Part shown: one piece after another, positions 7,880 to 16,220 of the stretch
Layout: every line of letters starts with the position of its first letter
How positions within the stretch are numbered: position 1 is the first letter of the stretch
Source of the DNA: Chloroflexi bacterium 54-19
GTDB taxonomy: Bacteria > Chloroflexota > Chloroflexia > Chloroheliales > Chloroheliaceae
Assembly (NCBI GenBank): GCA_001898225.1
Contig: MKTJ01000062.1
Location: forward strand, 1 to 57,281
Reading direction: 5' to 3'
DNA: 57,281 nt
Notes under the pieces: model-generated
The model's database searches: none
Seen by the model: only the letters and a program-made list of their open reading frames with translations
Told to the model about the DNA's origin: nothing
Made by a program: the position numbers and the translations under genes

Positions 7880-9673
7880 ATGAGTTCCAGTCCAAACGCC
7901 AGCCAGGTTGGATTTGTCAAAACCGGTTTAGAAGGCTTAGATACTATCCTGGGTGGTGGTATTCCTTCCGGCAGTTTAATTATGCTGGTAGGGGAACCGG
8001 GTACCGGCAAAACGACCCTCCTGCAGCAGCTATGTTTTACCTGGACCGGTTCGCCAGCCACCTCTACGGCTTCCAATGATTATTTGACCAAGGCTGAGGA
8101 AGCCGAGGGCCAAACATTACCCTCTGAAGCTTCTATTACTCCGGCAGCCGCAGACGCCGTTAATATCATACCGTTGCCGAAAGCCACTCGTACCAGTACC
8201 GGGCGGTCAAAGAGTTCAGCCACAACGGCCGCGCCAACATCTTCTTCAGCTACCCCTCCCTCTCCTAAAGCTATTTACTTTAGTACCCTTTCCGAGCCGC
8301 ACGATAAAGTGATAGCCCACATGAAACGCTTTAACTTCTTCGATCAGGACAAACTTGATAGCCAGGTCAAATTCTTTTCTCTCACTGCTCTAATATCCAG
8401 GGAAAAGGAAGCCCCCCAAGAAATAGGGACTTTTATAGTAAATACTGCCCGAAAAGAGCGGGCCAGCCTGGTAGTTATTGATGGTCTGGGCGCCCTGCTG
8501 GATGGCTTCACCTCGCTTCAGGATACCCGCTTTTTCCTTAACCAGCTTTCCTCTCAGCTAGGTACCCTGGGTATTACAGCCTTTTTAGCCCTGGAAGGAG
8601 CCTACGTCAACAACAATGCCAGTGGAGTGCTGACCGGCGCGGACGGCATTATCGGGCTGTATTCCCACATCCAGGGTGCCGGGGAAATTCACCGGGTGGA
8701 GGTCCACAAGTTACGGGGCATGAAAAGGCTGGAGGGGCGGCATACCTATAAGTTTAACAACAACGGGCTGGTATTCTTTCCCAGACTCGAGTCTCAAATT
8801 GATTTTGAAGCTGCCTTCACCAGCGAACTGACCGCCCTGATAGGTGATACGGTCCCGGTCGCTAAACTCGGGTCCCGGTTAGGATTTGGGCTGCCGGAAC
8901 TGGAAAAGATGTTAAATGGCGGTATCATTCCAAATTCATCCACCTTTGTAGCCGGCTCCCCCGGCGTTGGCAAAACTTTGCTGAGCCTGCACTACCTCAT
9001 AGAAGGCATTAATATAGGGGAGCCTGCCCTGTATGTCGGTTTTTACGAGGACCTCACCAGTCTGGTCAATAAAGCGGCGCGCTTTAACCTCGATTTAAGA
9101 ACGCCTCTTATATCCAACCTGCTTGTCTTTGTGAGTATCCCCTCGGTCGAGTTAGAACCGGACCTGGTAGCCTACCGGATCAAACAGGTTGTCGAAGAAT
9201 ACGGCATCAAACGAGTGGTGATAGACGGGGTTTTAGAACTGGAGATAGCCTGCCGCCCGGATGGTCGCAGCCGCAATTACACCACCGCTCTTGACAGGTA
9301 CTTTAAGTCAAAGGGTATTACCTCTCTGTATACCTACACTATCAGTAAACTGATCGGCACCGAACTGGATTTAAGCGATACCGTTTTCACCGTGCTGGCT
9401 GAAAATCTTATTTTACTGCGGCAACTGGCTTACGAATCACGTCTCTTCAGGGTGGTGTCGGTACTGAAGATGCGCGATAGCATCTATGACCTGAGTATCA
9501 GGGAATTTACCATCGAGAACGAGGTCGGTATCAAAGTCCTGCAGCCCTTCCAGAGTGAAACAGCACTTTTAGAAGAGCTATCCTATGACCTAACCGAGTC
9601 AACTCAAACACCTGTTCAGAGACAAAACAGGGATTTGCTCAAAAAGAAATCCGGTAAGAGTAAGAAAAAGTAA
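7880..9673 (+). CDS. KaiC-like double RecA-domain ATPase
   Basis: A 597-residue protein with two RecA/KaiC domains. Domain 1 has Walker A GEPGTGKTT (residues 38-46) and a Walker B-like LVVIDGLGALLDG; domain 2 has Walker A GSPGVGKTL near residue 360 and RVVIDGVLELE as Walker B. A Ser/Thr/Ala/Pro-rich insert of about 65 residues (roughly 62-125) splits domain 1 after the first helix and is not typical of KaiC. The C-terminus is Lys-rich. KaiC-like proteins outside cyanobacteria act in signalling, often together with receiver-domain or histidine kinase partners; a lone receiver is encoded convergently at 10054. Function unknown. Confidence 0.85.
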   Translation: MSSSPNASQVGFVKTGLEGLDTILGGGIPSGSLIMLVGEPGTGKTTLLQQLCFTWTGSPATSTASNDYLTKAEEAEGQTLPSEASITPAAADAVNIIPLPKATRTSTGRSKSSATTAAPTSSSATPPSPKAIYFSTLSEPHDKVIAHMKRFNFFDQDKLDSQVKFFSLTALISREKEAPQEIGTFIVNTARKERASLVVIDGLGALLDGFTSLQDTRFFLNQLSSQLGTLGITAFLALEGAYVNNNASGVLTGADGIIGLYSHIQGAGEIHRVEVHKLRGMKRLEGRHTYKFNNNGLVFFPRLESQIDFEAAFTSELTALIGDTVPVAKLGSRLGFGLPELEKMLNGGIIPNSSTFVAGSPGVGKTLLSLHYLIEGINIGEPALYVGFYEDLTSLVNKAARFNLDLRTPLISNLLVFVSIPSVELEPDLVAYRIKQVVEEYGIKRVVIDGVLELEIACRPDGRSRNYTTALDRYFKSKGITSLYTYTISKLIGTELDLSDTVFTVLAENLILLRQLAYESRLFRVVSVLKMRDSIYDLSIREFTIENEVGIKVLQPFQSETALLEELSYDLTESTQTPVQRQNRDLLKKKSGKSKKK

Positions 9674-10053
9674 ATTAAGTAAAGTTATTGCGGAGTGGAT
9701 AGCTACAGGCTTGGTTGTGGAAGTTTGGTTGGGGAAGGGTGTAATCAGAATGAAAAGCTGCCCGCCGGTAGATACCTTTGTTGAAAAGCCGCAGTCTGAA
9801 AAGTGACGAAAAAGCCGGTTTCCAGCTCTGAAGGTGCATAGTAAGTGGTAGCAGCAGCCTTAAAATTTATTTTGTAACAGGTTTCCAGGGTGAAGATTCC
9901 GGGCAGGCAGTTAGTTAATAAACAGGTAACAGGCATTCGGGCCACGCCCAGAGGAAAAGCCAGGTACAGGTAAAAGTGGTGCAGTAGGCGCGGGGTTCTT
10001 GCCAGACCTGGACCCGGACCGGCCAAAACAAGACTGAAATTAAACCCCGGCTA
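9674..10053. other. Intergenic, nothing recognised
   Basis: Between the convergent KaiC-like and receiver genes. A minus-strand frame at 9745-10026 has no ribosome site and no recognisable domain, and I do not consider it a gene. Confidence 0.5.
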
Positions 10054-10404
10054 TTAGTTAGCTAAATTTTGAATTAAGTCTTCCAGCAGATTCAGATTAT
10101 ATGGTTTGGAGACATAGGCGTTCGCCGGAGGCTTATGGTTGCGGTCGATAGGGGCCGCGCTGATTAAAATTGTGAGTATTTTGTTCCAGTGTGGTCTGAG
10201 GTTTATTTGCTCCAGCAGCGTATACCCATTCATGACGGGCATCATCACATCCGAAATAACCAGGTCGGTAGGTTCCAGTTCCAAAATAGCCAGCGCTTCC
10301 TGCCCGTTACTGGCGCACAAAACTTTATGCCCCAAATCCTTCACAACTTCACTGAGAAGCTCCAGGAGAGAAGCTTCGTCTTCTACCACTAATACATTTG
10401 CCAA
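10054..10404 (-). CDS. Single-domain response regulator (CheY-like receiver)
   Basis: A 116-residue receiver domain with no output domain: acidic pair in VVEDEAS, phosphoacceptor Asp in LVISDVMMPVMNG (near residue 53), Thr/Ser switch residue in TILISAAP and the conserved Lys in AYVSKPYN. It would relay a phosphate from a histidine kinase that is not adjacent. It is convergent with the KaiC-like gene, a pairing common in KaiC-like signalling modules, so partnership is plausible but inferred. Upstream, at 10456-10475, is a small inverted repeat CCATTAC-N6-GTAATGG. Confidence 0.88.
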   Translation of the reverse strand: MANVLVVEDEASLLELLSEVVKDLGHKVLCASNGQEALAILELEPTDLVISDVMMPVMNGYTLLEQINLRPHWNKILTILISAAPIDRNHKPPANAYVSKPYNLNLLEDLIQNLAN

Positions 10405-11186
10405 TCAAACCTCATCTCATTTGTAATTACCTGATTAAAAGTTTCGACTGACCTGACCATTACTATAAGGTAATGGCCTGAATATATTAGCATAACCTTT
10501 AAGGAGCCCTGGCTAACAAACCATCAGTATTACTTCATTTTGAATATTATATAGCAGGCCAGGGTCTGTAAACAAAACCTTGCTCGCAAATACAAACCAA
10601 TCTAAAATCAAACCGTTACCTGTCTTGTTTATTTAACCTCAATGTAACAGTTAGCAAAGCTATTGCAATAGTTAGTCCAGTAAAAAGGCAAGGGTGTCTC
10701 AGTTTGGGAAGTAGCGTCAAAATTTAGAAGGCTTTTATCGTCTATGAATCTAAAATTGAGCCTTTCTTTAACCGCCGGAAAATTAAAAAGCTCCAGTGGC
10801 TCTACCAACACCTGTTGAACCTTTTTCCCAGTGAAACTTATACTAATCCTTTTATTTACACTGATCCGATCCGGGAAACATCCCCAGGATGGATGCTGAA
10901 AGTTATAGTTCACGAGCTGATAAAGTTTAGAATCCTGGTGCTGTCTACCCATTCGTTGTTAGCCGCCGGCGCTCCGCTCGACCTGTCTATTAACCCGGAG
11001 AGTGAGTTGCCACTCTGGCACGATTTCATTGGCACACCCGAAAAATTGAGGTCGCTAAAACTCTTTCCCATAAAATAAGTCTGGCGGCGCTGGCACCGGC
11101 CAAGAGCAAGACGATTAGCCTTGAACAGGAAACGGCTTTTTTCCTCTGGCTGGCGGATCAGCTCAAAAAGAAACTCAAAGGTGATT
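10405..11186. other. Intergenic with fragmentary open frames, possibly a decayed gene
   Basis: Two plus-strand stretches read like protein but are broken. One runs from about 10733 to 11078 in one frame; the other runs from 11006 to 11206 in another, ending AAFFLW-like ... LKGDYAARTT at a TAA that overlaps the start of the MpaB-like gene. No start codon with a ribosome site joins them and no family is recognised. They may be remains of one frameshifted gene. Confidence 0.35.
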
Positions 11187-12038
11187 ATGCTGCGCGCACG
11201 ACATAATGCTCTGCAAGAAGTTCTTACGCTCGACCCCCAAAAGGATTACGAGCGGATCGTCTACCTACTGGCATGCTACGAATTTCCTTTTGATGTTGCT
11301 CGCTCTGGCGAGATGGCGCTGTTTCGGACTTTTGCGGTGCCAGGTATAGCTAATTTGCTTCAGCACACTGGCGAGTTTACTCACCGTACTCAGAAGCGCT
11401 ACGATGCTACCGATTTAATCCTGAGTACCATATTCGAGAACGGCTTCGATACTAAGGCCGGCCGGACAGCTTTTAGCCGGATGAATAAGATGCACGGTCA
11501 TTACACCATTCCAAATCATGAGATGCACTATGTGCTCTCTACCTTTATGTATGTGCCAATTCGCTGGATGGGGCGCTTCGGCTGGCGGCCATTGACAGCG
11601 CAGGAGAAGCCGGGATTCTTCTATTATATGAGGGAGGCTGGCCGGCGAATGAACAACAAAGAGCTTCCGAACGATTATCACGAGTTCGAGCGGTTCAGCC
11701 TCAATTACGAGCAGGACAATTTCGCTTATTCCGAGGCAGCCCACAAAATAGCGGATCTCAACGTTGATATGTTTCTGGGTTGGTTTTTGCCAAAGTTTTT
11801 ACGGCCTTTCGGTCGGCCCTTTATTTATGCCCTCTTGGACGAATCCCTCTTAAAAGCTTTCGGCTTTCCTAGATCACCTAAAATTATTCGTGGTTTGGTA
11901 AATTTTGCATTAAAGTTACGGGCTGGGCTAGTCAACTTGTTTCCGGAACAAAAAAAACCACTTTTACGAAGTAAAGGTTCAAAGAGAAGCTATCCTATGG
12001 GTCACAAAATTGAAGAAGTTGGTCCAAAATTCAGGTAA
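11187..12038 (+). CDS. MpaB/DUF2236-family oxygenase (rubber-oxygenase-like)
   Basis: A 283-residue alpha-helical protein of the DUF2236 family (fungal MpaB, latex-clearing protein). Seen motifs: RYDATDLILSTIFENG, a Met-Lys-His segment RMNKMHGHYTIPNHEMHYVL and FMYVPIRWMGRFGWRPLT. In characterised members a single b-type haem is bound and oxidative cleavage or a peroxygenase-like reaction is catalysed. I prefer ATG 11187, preceded by CAAAGGTG, although the frame is open to a TTG at 11121. It is not obviously part of the copper island and has no recognised regulatory site. Function in this organism unknown. Confidence 0.7.
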   Translation: MLRARHNALQEVLTLDPQKDYERIVYLLACYEFPFDVARSGEMALFRTFAVPGIANLLQHTGEFTHRTQKRYDATDLILSTIFENGFDTKAGRTAFSRMNKMHGHYTIPNHEMHYVLSTFMYVPIRWMGRFGWRPLTAQEKPGFFYYMREAGRRMNNKELPNDYHEFERFSLNYEQDNFAYSEAAHKIADLNVDMFLGWFLPKFLRPFGRPFIYALLDESLLKAFGFPRSPKIIRGLVNFALKLRAGLVNLFPEQKKPLLRSKGSKRSYPMGHKIEEVGPKFR

Positions 12039-12325
12039 AATTCAATATGGAATCAATTTAGCCTTTTGCGGACATTCGAATTCAATAACTTATACAACAC
12101 TCCCTCCTAAATACCTAACAAACTCAAAAACATAAATATCTGACTTTTTTCGAACCTATGTTAGTACTTTCACTACCAATTGAAAACAATTCTTCGCCAT
12201 GGAATAGTCTCTTTAAGACACTTTAATGAGCCAACGAATCTGGAAAACCCGTTAATATTGGTCGAAAGTACAATGGAGATCTACCATACTGGTTCTCAAA
12301 ACCTTTAGATTATAATTTAGTTAAA

Positions 12326-12359
12326 TACTATTGACAGTAGTATTTGATTTACATATAAT
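12326..12359 (+). promoter_or_regulatory. Promoter with BlaI-type operator for DUF305 lipoprotein gene
   Basis: TACTATTGACAGTAGTA (12326-12342) carries the -35 TTGACA (12331-12336). Exactly 17 bases later comes TATAAT (12354-12359). Operator and spacing duplicate those of the permease promoter at 4264-4297. Confidence 0.85.
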
Positions 12360-12430
12360 GCCCTATCTGTTAGGAAAATAGAGTAGTGAAAGTTTGGAAA
12401 CGTAACAATTATGATAGGAGATTTTTCTGG

Positions 12431-13333
12431 ATGAAGCGAAGCTTTTTATTCTTGTTCGTAATGGGATTGCTGGTCAGTTTGGTTCTAGCTGCCTGTGGTG
12501 ACAATACCTCTACCTCTAATGCGCAACCAGCCGCTACGGTTGGTACGACAATTGCGGCTTCGACAACCTCGGCCGCCCCAACTACTACAGCTATGGCCGG
12601 TATGACTACCGCTGCTGGAACCGCTACAACAACAATGGCTGGTATGGCTACAACAGCAGCCGCAACATCAACCACTGCCGCAACTACTGCTAGGGCGAGC
12701 ACAACTATGGCGGTGATGGCTACCCCGGCGGCCACTACGGCAATGGCTGGTATGACAGCTTCGGCTTCGGCGGCTGGCGCTACTACGGCTATGCCAGGTA
12801 TGGATCACGGCTCAACGACCATGACCCCTTCCGCTAATGACCCCATGACGGAGAGCCTGAAGAATCTGACCGGGCAGGATTTTGAGGTTAAGTTTATGCA
12901 GGAAATGATCGTGCATCACCAGTCGGCTATTGATATGGCGAAGCTGGTTCCTGCCAACACCAAGCGGCCGGAACTGATCAAGTTATCCCAGGATATTATC
13001 TCGGCTCAGACCAAGGAGATCACCGATATGACCGGCTGGCTGGCTAGCTGGTATAACGCCAAGCCTCTTACCGACTCGATGAGTGTTCCTGGGATGATGG
13101 ATATGATGGGCCAGATGGATAAACTCAAAGACGCCAAAGACGCCCAGTTCGATGAAATGTTCCTGCAAATGATGATTTCGCACCACCAGCAGGCCGTAAA
13201 TATGGCAAATCTGCTGCCCGGCAAAACCCAACGGCCGGAGCTGGTGAAACTCGGCCAGGATATTATCAAAGCTCAGACAGCCGAAATCGAACAGATGAAG
13301 TCCTGGCAGACCGCCTGGAAATTGAAGGCGTAA
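12431..13333 (+). CDS. Double DUF305 lipoprotein with Met/Thr-rich linker
   Basis: A 300-residue lipoprotein (signal peptide ending LVLAACGDN), then about 120 residues of Ala/Thr-rich low complexity with repeated TAMAGM/TTMAGM units, then two DUF305 repeats: FMQEMIVHHQSAIDMAKL and FLQMMISHHQQAVNMANL. The HHQ-Met pattern is the metal-binding signature of DUF305, a ferritin-like family linked to copper and silver resistance. The Met-rich linker would add further Cu(I)/Ag(I) binding. I chose ATG 12431, which follows GATAGGAG; an upstream in-frame GTG at 12386 would spoil the signal peptide. The BlaI-type promoter places it in the island's regulon. Confidence 0.85.
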   Translation: MKRSFLFLFVMGLLVSLVLAACGDNTSTSNAQPAATVGTTIAASTTSAAPTTTAMAGMTTAAGTATTTMAGMATTAAATSTTAATTARASTTMAVMATPAATTAMAGMTASASAAGATTAMPGMDHGSTTMTPSANDPMTESLKNLTGQDFEVKFMQEMIVHHQSAIDMAKLVPANTKRPELIKLSQDIISAQTKEITDMTGWLASWYNAKPLTDSMSVPGMMDMMGQMDKLKDAKDAQFDEMFLQMMISHHQQAVNMANLLPGKTQRPELVKLGQDIIKAQTAEIEQMKSWQTAWKLKA

Positions 13334-13372
13334 TAAGCCAGTAGCTACCTGCCTGACATCTCTCTAACCTAT

Positions 13373-13408
13373 AAAAAGCCGGGAAAGGATTATATCCCGG
13401 CTTTTTTT
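13373..13408. terminator. Rho-independent terminator between convergent genes
   Basis: A 12-bp stem AAAAAGCCGGGA with its complement TCCCGGCTTTTT around a 10-base loop, flanked by A- and T-runs. It can act in both directions, for the DUF305 gene and for the thioredoxin-like gene ending at 13430. Confidence 0.85.
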
Positions 13409-13429
13409 CTGCGCTATTGCCATCCCTTG

Positions 13430-13984
13430 TTACTTCAAAACCTGAGTTAAAGCTCCCTCCAAATCACTCTCCTGGACAATTCCTATCCATCGTTTAACAA
13501 GGTTACCCTGTCCATCGACTAAGACAAAGCTGGGGTGCCCAATTATCCGAAACTTCTCTACCAGGTCGCGGTTGTTTTTATCGTTAAAATCGAGGTCGGC
13601 GAACCGGATGCGGTTGCCGTATTTTTGTTTAAGCCCGTTCACGACGGGGCGCATCTGCGTTCAAGGCGCTCAATTCTCAGTCTCAAAAAAGAGGAAAACT
13701 GGTACTCCATCATTCAAGATAGGCGGCGCCGTAAAATCAATTTTACCACCATTGGCGTCGCGACCCTGGGCTATTACTCCTGGCTGGGCCAGAGCGCCAT
13801 CCGCTTTTAAACCGGTGCCGTTTCCTGCCGTAGAACTGGTATTTGCTGGAGTCGGTGTTGGCGTTAGAGCAAGCGTTGCTCCACAGGCTGCCAGGATAAT
13901 TAAGATAACGAGACCTATACTGTAGGTCCAGATAAATTTTGCATTTACTACTTTACCAAGTAACCTTCTAACAACCATCTTCAT
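13430..13984 (-). CDS. Thioredoxin-like lipoprotein with UxxU (two in-frame TGA), candidate selenoprotein
   Basis: One continuous frame of 184 codons is broken only by TGA at codons 105 (13672-13670) and 108 (13663-13661). These fall exactly where a thioredoxin fold has its CxPC: FLFFETEN-U-AP-U-TQMRPVV. The fold continues with RFADLDFN and the cis-Pro loop GHPSFVLVDGQGN. The N-terminus is a lipoprotein signal (LIILAACG) and a Thr/Pro-rich linker. A 5-bp perfect stem CCCGT/ACGGG with loop CGTGA begins 13 bases after the second TGA, where a bacterial SECIS should be. It is the last gene of the blaI operon, its ATG abutting the preceding stop. Read as ordinary stops, the gene would be two dead fragments. 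Selenocysteine insertion is inferred; the machinery is not in the window. Confidence 0.75.
13634..13648 (-). promoter_or_regulatory. Candidate SECIS hairpin of the thioredoxin-like gene
   Basis: CCCGT-CGTGA-ACGGG forms a perfect 5-bp stem with a 5-base loop whose second base is G followed by U. The loop starts 18 bases after the second TGA and 27 after the first, within the range of bacterial SECIS elements. The other candidate selenoprotein (25472-25489) has the same CGUG at the start of its loop. Confidence 0.6.
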
Positions 13985-14300
13985 TCATCCATTCCAGCTG
14001 TAAAGGAGAGTTACCACAATTGGGGACACAAAAATAATTATACCTGCCAGGGATACCAACCAGTCCCGGTGCATCTGGGAATTAGTCTCGTGGTCGGCGG
14101 CGGGTGAGAGGATGCCCGGCAGCATGGTCAGGCAGCATGGTCAGAGAGAACAAAACAAGCAGAGACACCGGCATCGCCAAGGCTAACAGTTCAATCCAGC
14201 GCTTTATTCCACCTTCAATTCTTTTCAAGGCTAAGAGGGTTAGCTGCTGGCCTAGCATTACCAGCCCCAGGCCGGCTATCAAAAAAAGCAAATGGATCAT
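13985..14300 (-). pseudogene. Small three-helix membrane protein of the blaI operon, frameshifted by a 13-bp duplication
   Basis: ATG 14300 opens a hydrophobic protein (MIHLLFLIAGLGLVMLG ... LLALAMPVSLLVLFSL) that runs out of frame at a tandem duplication of GGCAGCATGGTCA (14118-14143). With one unit removed the frame continues as TMLPGILSPAADHETNSQ, then a third membrane helix, to TGA 13985-13987, directly abutting the thioredoxin-like ATG: 100 residues in all. The position after blaI suggests a partner of the regulator (BlaR1-like membrane proteins sit here in other genomes), but no protease domain is present. The perfect duplication points to a very recent, possibly reversible, event. Confidence 0.7.
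14118..14143. repeat. Perfect tandem duplication of a 13-bp unit
   Basis: GGCAGCATGGTCA occurs twice in a row with no difference. Thirteen is not a multiple of three, so it breaks the frame of the membrane protein gene it lies in. Confidence 0.95.
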
Positions 14301-14395
14301 CTTCGGGTTTTTCTGCTCCCTATTCGCTGCTTCCTTACTGGCTAGCTAACTGGCTGGTTTTAACCGGTTAAGGTTAGGCTACTACCTTACTCAGC

Positions 14396-15001
14396 TTACG
14401 CTTCCTCCGACGCGGCCGGCCTCTCGGCCACCCTGGATGGATCATGGTGGGAAACTGTTCCCCTGGACTTCTCACGCAGCGCCGCTACCCGGCTTTTAAG
14501 GGAAGCGATCCGCTCAGCACTTGCCTGGCTGTCCGCAAATCTTTCAAGATGAGTTTCGGTCGGCTTAGAAAAGCTTACCAGCAGATTTTCCAGTATGCGG
14601 GAGACGAAGTTATCTATAAATTGTTCTTTATTTAGGATTGGAGTATAGACAAAGGCAGTGTCTACTTTATGCGCCCGCAGGAGGTGTTTGCGGGCCAGCC
14701 GGGCCATGGTGGTCATGATGGTAGTATAGGCGGTGTAGCGGCTTTGCCAGAAAGCTTCGTAAACCTCTCGAACCGTTATCCCGCCGGGGCTTTCGGCCGG
14801 CACTTGTTGCCAGACATATTCCATAATATCCGCCTCAAGGTCCCCCAGGACTTTGCGGACGCCTTCCCTGTCGGGCCGGAAGACCGTAATATCCGGTTCT
14901 TCCTTAGAAGAAGCAGGCTCACCGGCCAGGGCAGCCGCTTCGTCCAGTTCGGCCGGCCGGGAAGGCTCCCTTTTAAGTTCGTTCTTTGGTTTTCTGACCA
15001 T
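14396..15001 (-). CDS. BlaI/MecI/CopY-family transcriptional repressor
   Basis: A 201-residue protein with a winged-helix BlaI/CopY domain (GDLEADIMEYVWQQ ... GITVREVYEAFWQSRYTAYTTIMTTMARLARKHLL, roughly residues 50-115), followed by the dimerisation helices. N- and C-terminal extensions are longer than in typical 120-150-residue BlaI proteins. The family represses by binding TACA/TACTA-type inverted repeats; the operator TACTATTGACAGTAGTA or close versions lie before this gene and at least four other island promoters. Members respond either to a BlaR1-type protease or, as CopY, directly to copper; no CxCxxxxCxC CopY metal motif is visible here. Start ATG 15001. Confidence 0.88.
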   Translation of the reverse strand: MVRKPKNELKREPSRPAELDEAAALAGEPASSKEEPDITVFRPDREGVRKVLGDLEADIMEYVWQQVPAESPGGITVREVYEAFWQSRYTAYTTIMTTMARLARKHLLRAHKVDTAFVYTPILNKEQFIDNFVSRILENLLVSFSKPTETHLERFADSQASAERIASLKSRVAALREKSRGTVSHHDPSRVAERPAASEEA

Positions 15002-15137
15002 AATTAACCTGGCTCTTACCTACTCAATTTCTTGTGTTTCGGTTTCTTCCATCTCGCTAACCTAGCTGGTCTTCCAACAGCCCCAAAACATTAAACCCAG
15101 CTTTTCCACTGCTTCAGTAATTTTTTTGGTTGGCTCT

Positions 15138-15172
15138 ATTATAATTAAATTCTTCTACTATCGTCAATAATA
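15138..15172 (-). promoter_or_regulatory. Autoregulatory promoter of blaI with BlaI-type operator
   Basis: Minus strand: TATTATTGACGATAGTA (15172-15156), a close match to the 17-bp operator, contains -35 TTGACG. TATAAT (15143-15138) follows after 18 bases. Confidence 0.75.
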
Positions 15173-15372
15173 CTACTTAGGTGACGTTATGAAATAAAAG
15201 AACCCGGTTAATCTTACCGGTTATATATTAACACCTGCCGGTAAGGGAAGGCCATGCCCTCGTCAGGACCACAGTTACTGGGTTCACATTTCAGATGGTT
15301 TTCCGCTCTTCCAAAACCGGAAAGTGAAACTTCACTCTCCCACCCCTACCGGTACAGTTTCAGATCAGGATG

Positions 15373-15816
15373 TTATAAATTACGCGCTGAAATGCTCCCG
15401 CTCGGCCATTTATCCTCATCTACATCTTCTATAGAGGAATTAGTCCCCCCACTAAAAGGAGCGGATGTGCCTCCAAACTTATGATTCCCGGATTGCCTGA
15501 GCTGCTCTTCCAGCAGGACTTGTGAACGTTGCAATTCCTGGATCTGGCCTTGCAGCTGGCTGATTTGCTGGTCAGGCTGGTCGTTATCCGGGTGATGTGC
15601 CTGCAGGGAGTGGGTGGTAGAAGTAGTTCCTCCGGAATGCATGGCGTGGCCGCTGTGATCCATTCCCATACCCGCCATCATAAAAACCATCATAAGGGGG
15701 CAGGCCAATAGTATCAGGAAGGTGGCTGCTCCGGGGACCAGAACGAGTACGATTACCGCCACCGAGCCTAATATCGCCAGTAGCTTCCAGTTTTTCTTGA
15801 GATTGAAATTGCTCAT
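15373..15816 (-). CDS. DUF2933-like small membrane protein with Met/His-rich segment
   Basis: A 147-residue protein: two hydrophobic stretches (LLAILGSVAVIVLVLVPG and FLILLACPLMMVFMMAG) with the LLACPLM signature of DUF2933 proteins, which cluster with copper-resistance genes. Then a Met/His-rich tail (MGMDHSGHAMHSGG), a coiled coil (QQISQLQGQIQELQRSQVLLEEQL) and an acidic C-terminus. A paralogue with the same order of parts is at 53144-53581. It probably binds copper at the membrane surface. An 11-bp repeat array (15929-15972) lies upstream. Confidence 0.75.
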   Translation of the reverse strand: MSNFNLKKNWKLLAILGSVAVIVLVLVPGAATFLILLACPLMMVFMMAGMGMDHSGHAMHSGGTTSTTHSLQAHHPDNDQPDQQISQLQGQIQELQRSQVLLEEQLRQSGNHKFGGTSAPFSGGTNSSIEDVDEDKWPSGSISARNL

Positions 15817-15928
15817 TATTCTTATTACATCCTCTCTGTTTTTAACTACACCTCTGTGCGCTCATATGCTGCAAAGTTATATAAAAGGGCCGTTCAACCA
15901 GACTTACCTCTATTTTTATTTTCCATTT

Positions 15929-15972
15929 AGATGCTTAGGATTTGCTTAGGCTGACCTGAGTATCAGCTTAGT
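15929..15972 (-). promoter_or_regulatory. Four 11-bp direct repeats upstream of DUF2933-like gene
   Basis: On the minus strand four contiguous 11-mers including CCTAAGCAAAT and CCTAAGCATCT. They point toward the DUF2933-like gene. An oppositely oriented array starts 78 bp away (16050), so this is a divergent control region. Confidence 0.75.
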
Positions 15973-16049
15973 TTTTAACACCGGTGGTTATCTCACAAAT
16001 TCAGCTATAGGGGAGTAGAGTTAAGTTGTTTTTCAGCTTGCAATGAAAT

Positions 16050-16104
16050 CCTAAGCAAATCCTCAACGATTACTAAGGTTAACTTCAGGCTGTTGCACTA
16101 TAAC
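16050..16104 (+). promoter_or_regulatory. Four 11-bp direct repeats with -10 box, facing a non-coding region
   Basis: Four contiguous units starting CCTAAGCAAAT run from 16050 to 16093, followed six bases later by TATAAC (16099-16104). The layout matches the other arrays, where the -10 follows the last repeat closely and the repeats take the place of a -35. No protein gene starts downstream until 16978. Confidence 0.65.
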
Positions 16105-16110
16105 TGATAC

Positions 16111-16220
16111 AGGGACAAAGAGGTTCCAGTAAGGCCGCCCTTATTCAGGGAGTAGATAGTTATCCAGAGCATACCGCAGGAAAAATCTTTTCTGAATAAG
16201 TGGCGGCCTTCAAATTTTTT
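16111..16220 (+). ncRNA. Candidate response-regulator-controlled small RNA ending in a long hairpin
   Basis: Starting about seven bases after the -10 at 16099, the region contains a long inverted repeat: AAGGCCGCCCTTATTCAG (16131-16148) pairs with CTGAATAAGTGGCGGCCTT (16191-16209) with a single bulge, followed by a T-run (16214-16220). The intervening 42 bases have no open frame. The size would be about 110 nt. The promoter and terminator are predicted only; it could also be a small mobile element remnant. Confidence 0.4.

Noticed and set aside
10733..11206. Intact gene upstream of the MpaB-like gene
   Set aside because: Two protein-like stretches are in different frames without a start; no family recognised, so reported only as a possible decayed gene.
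12409..12735. Minus-strand Ala/Val-rich open frame
   Set aside because: Shadow of the Thr/Ala low-complexity linker of the DUF305 gene on the other strand.
13430..13984. Two separate short genes (13430-13654 and 13670-13984) or an ordinary pseudogene
   Set aside because: The two pieces are in the same frame, only TGA codons interrupt them, both at catalytic Cys positions, and a SECIS-like hairpin follows. Independent nonsense mutations would not choose exactly these codons.
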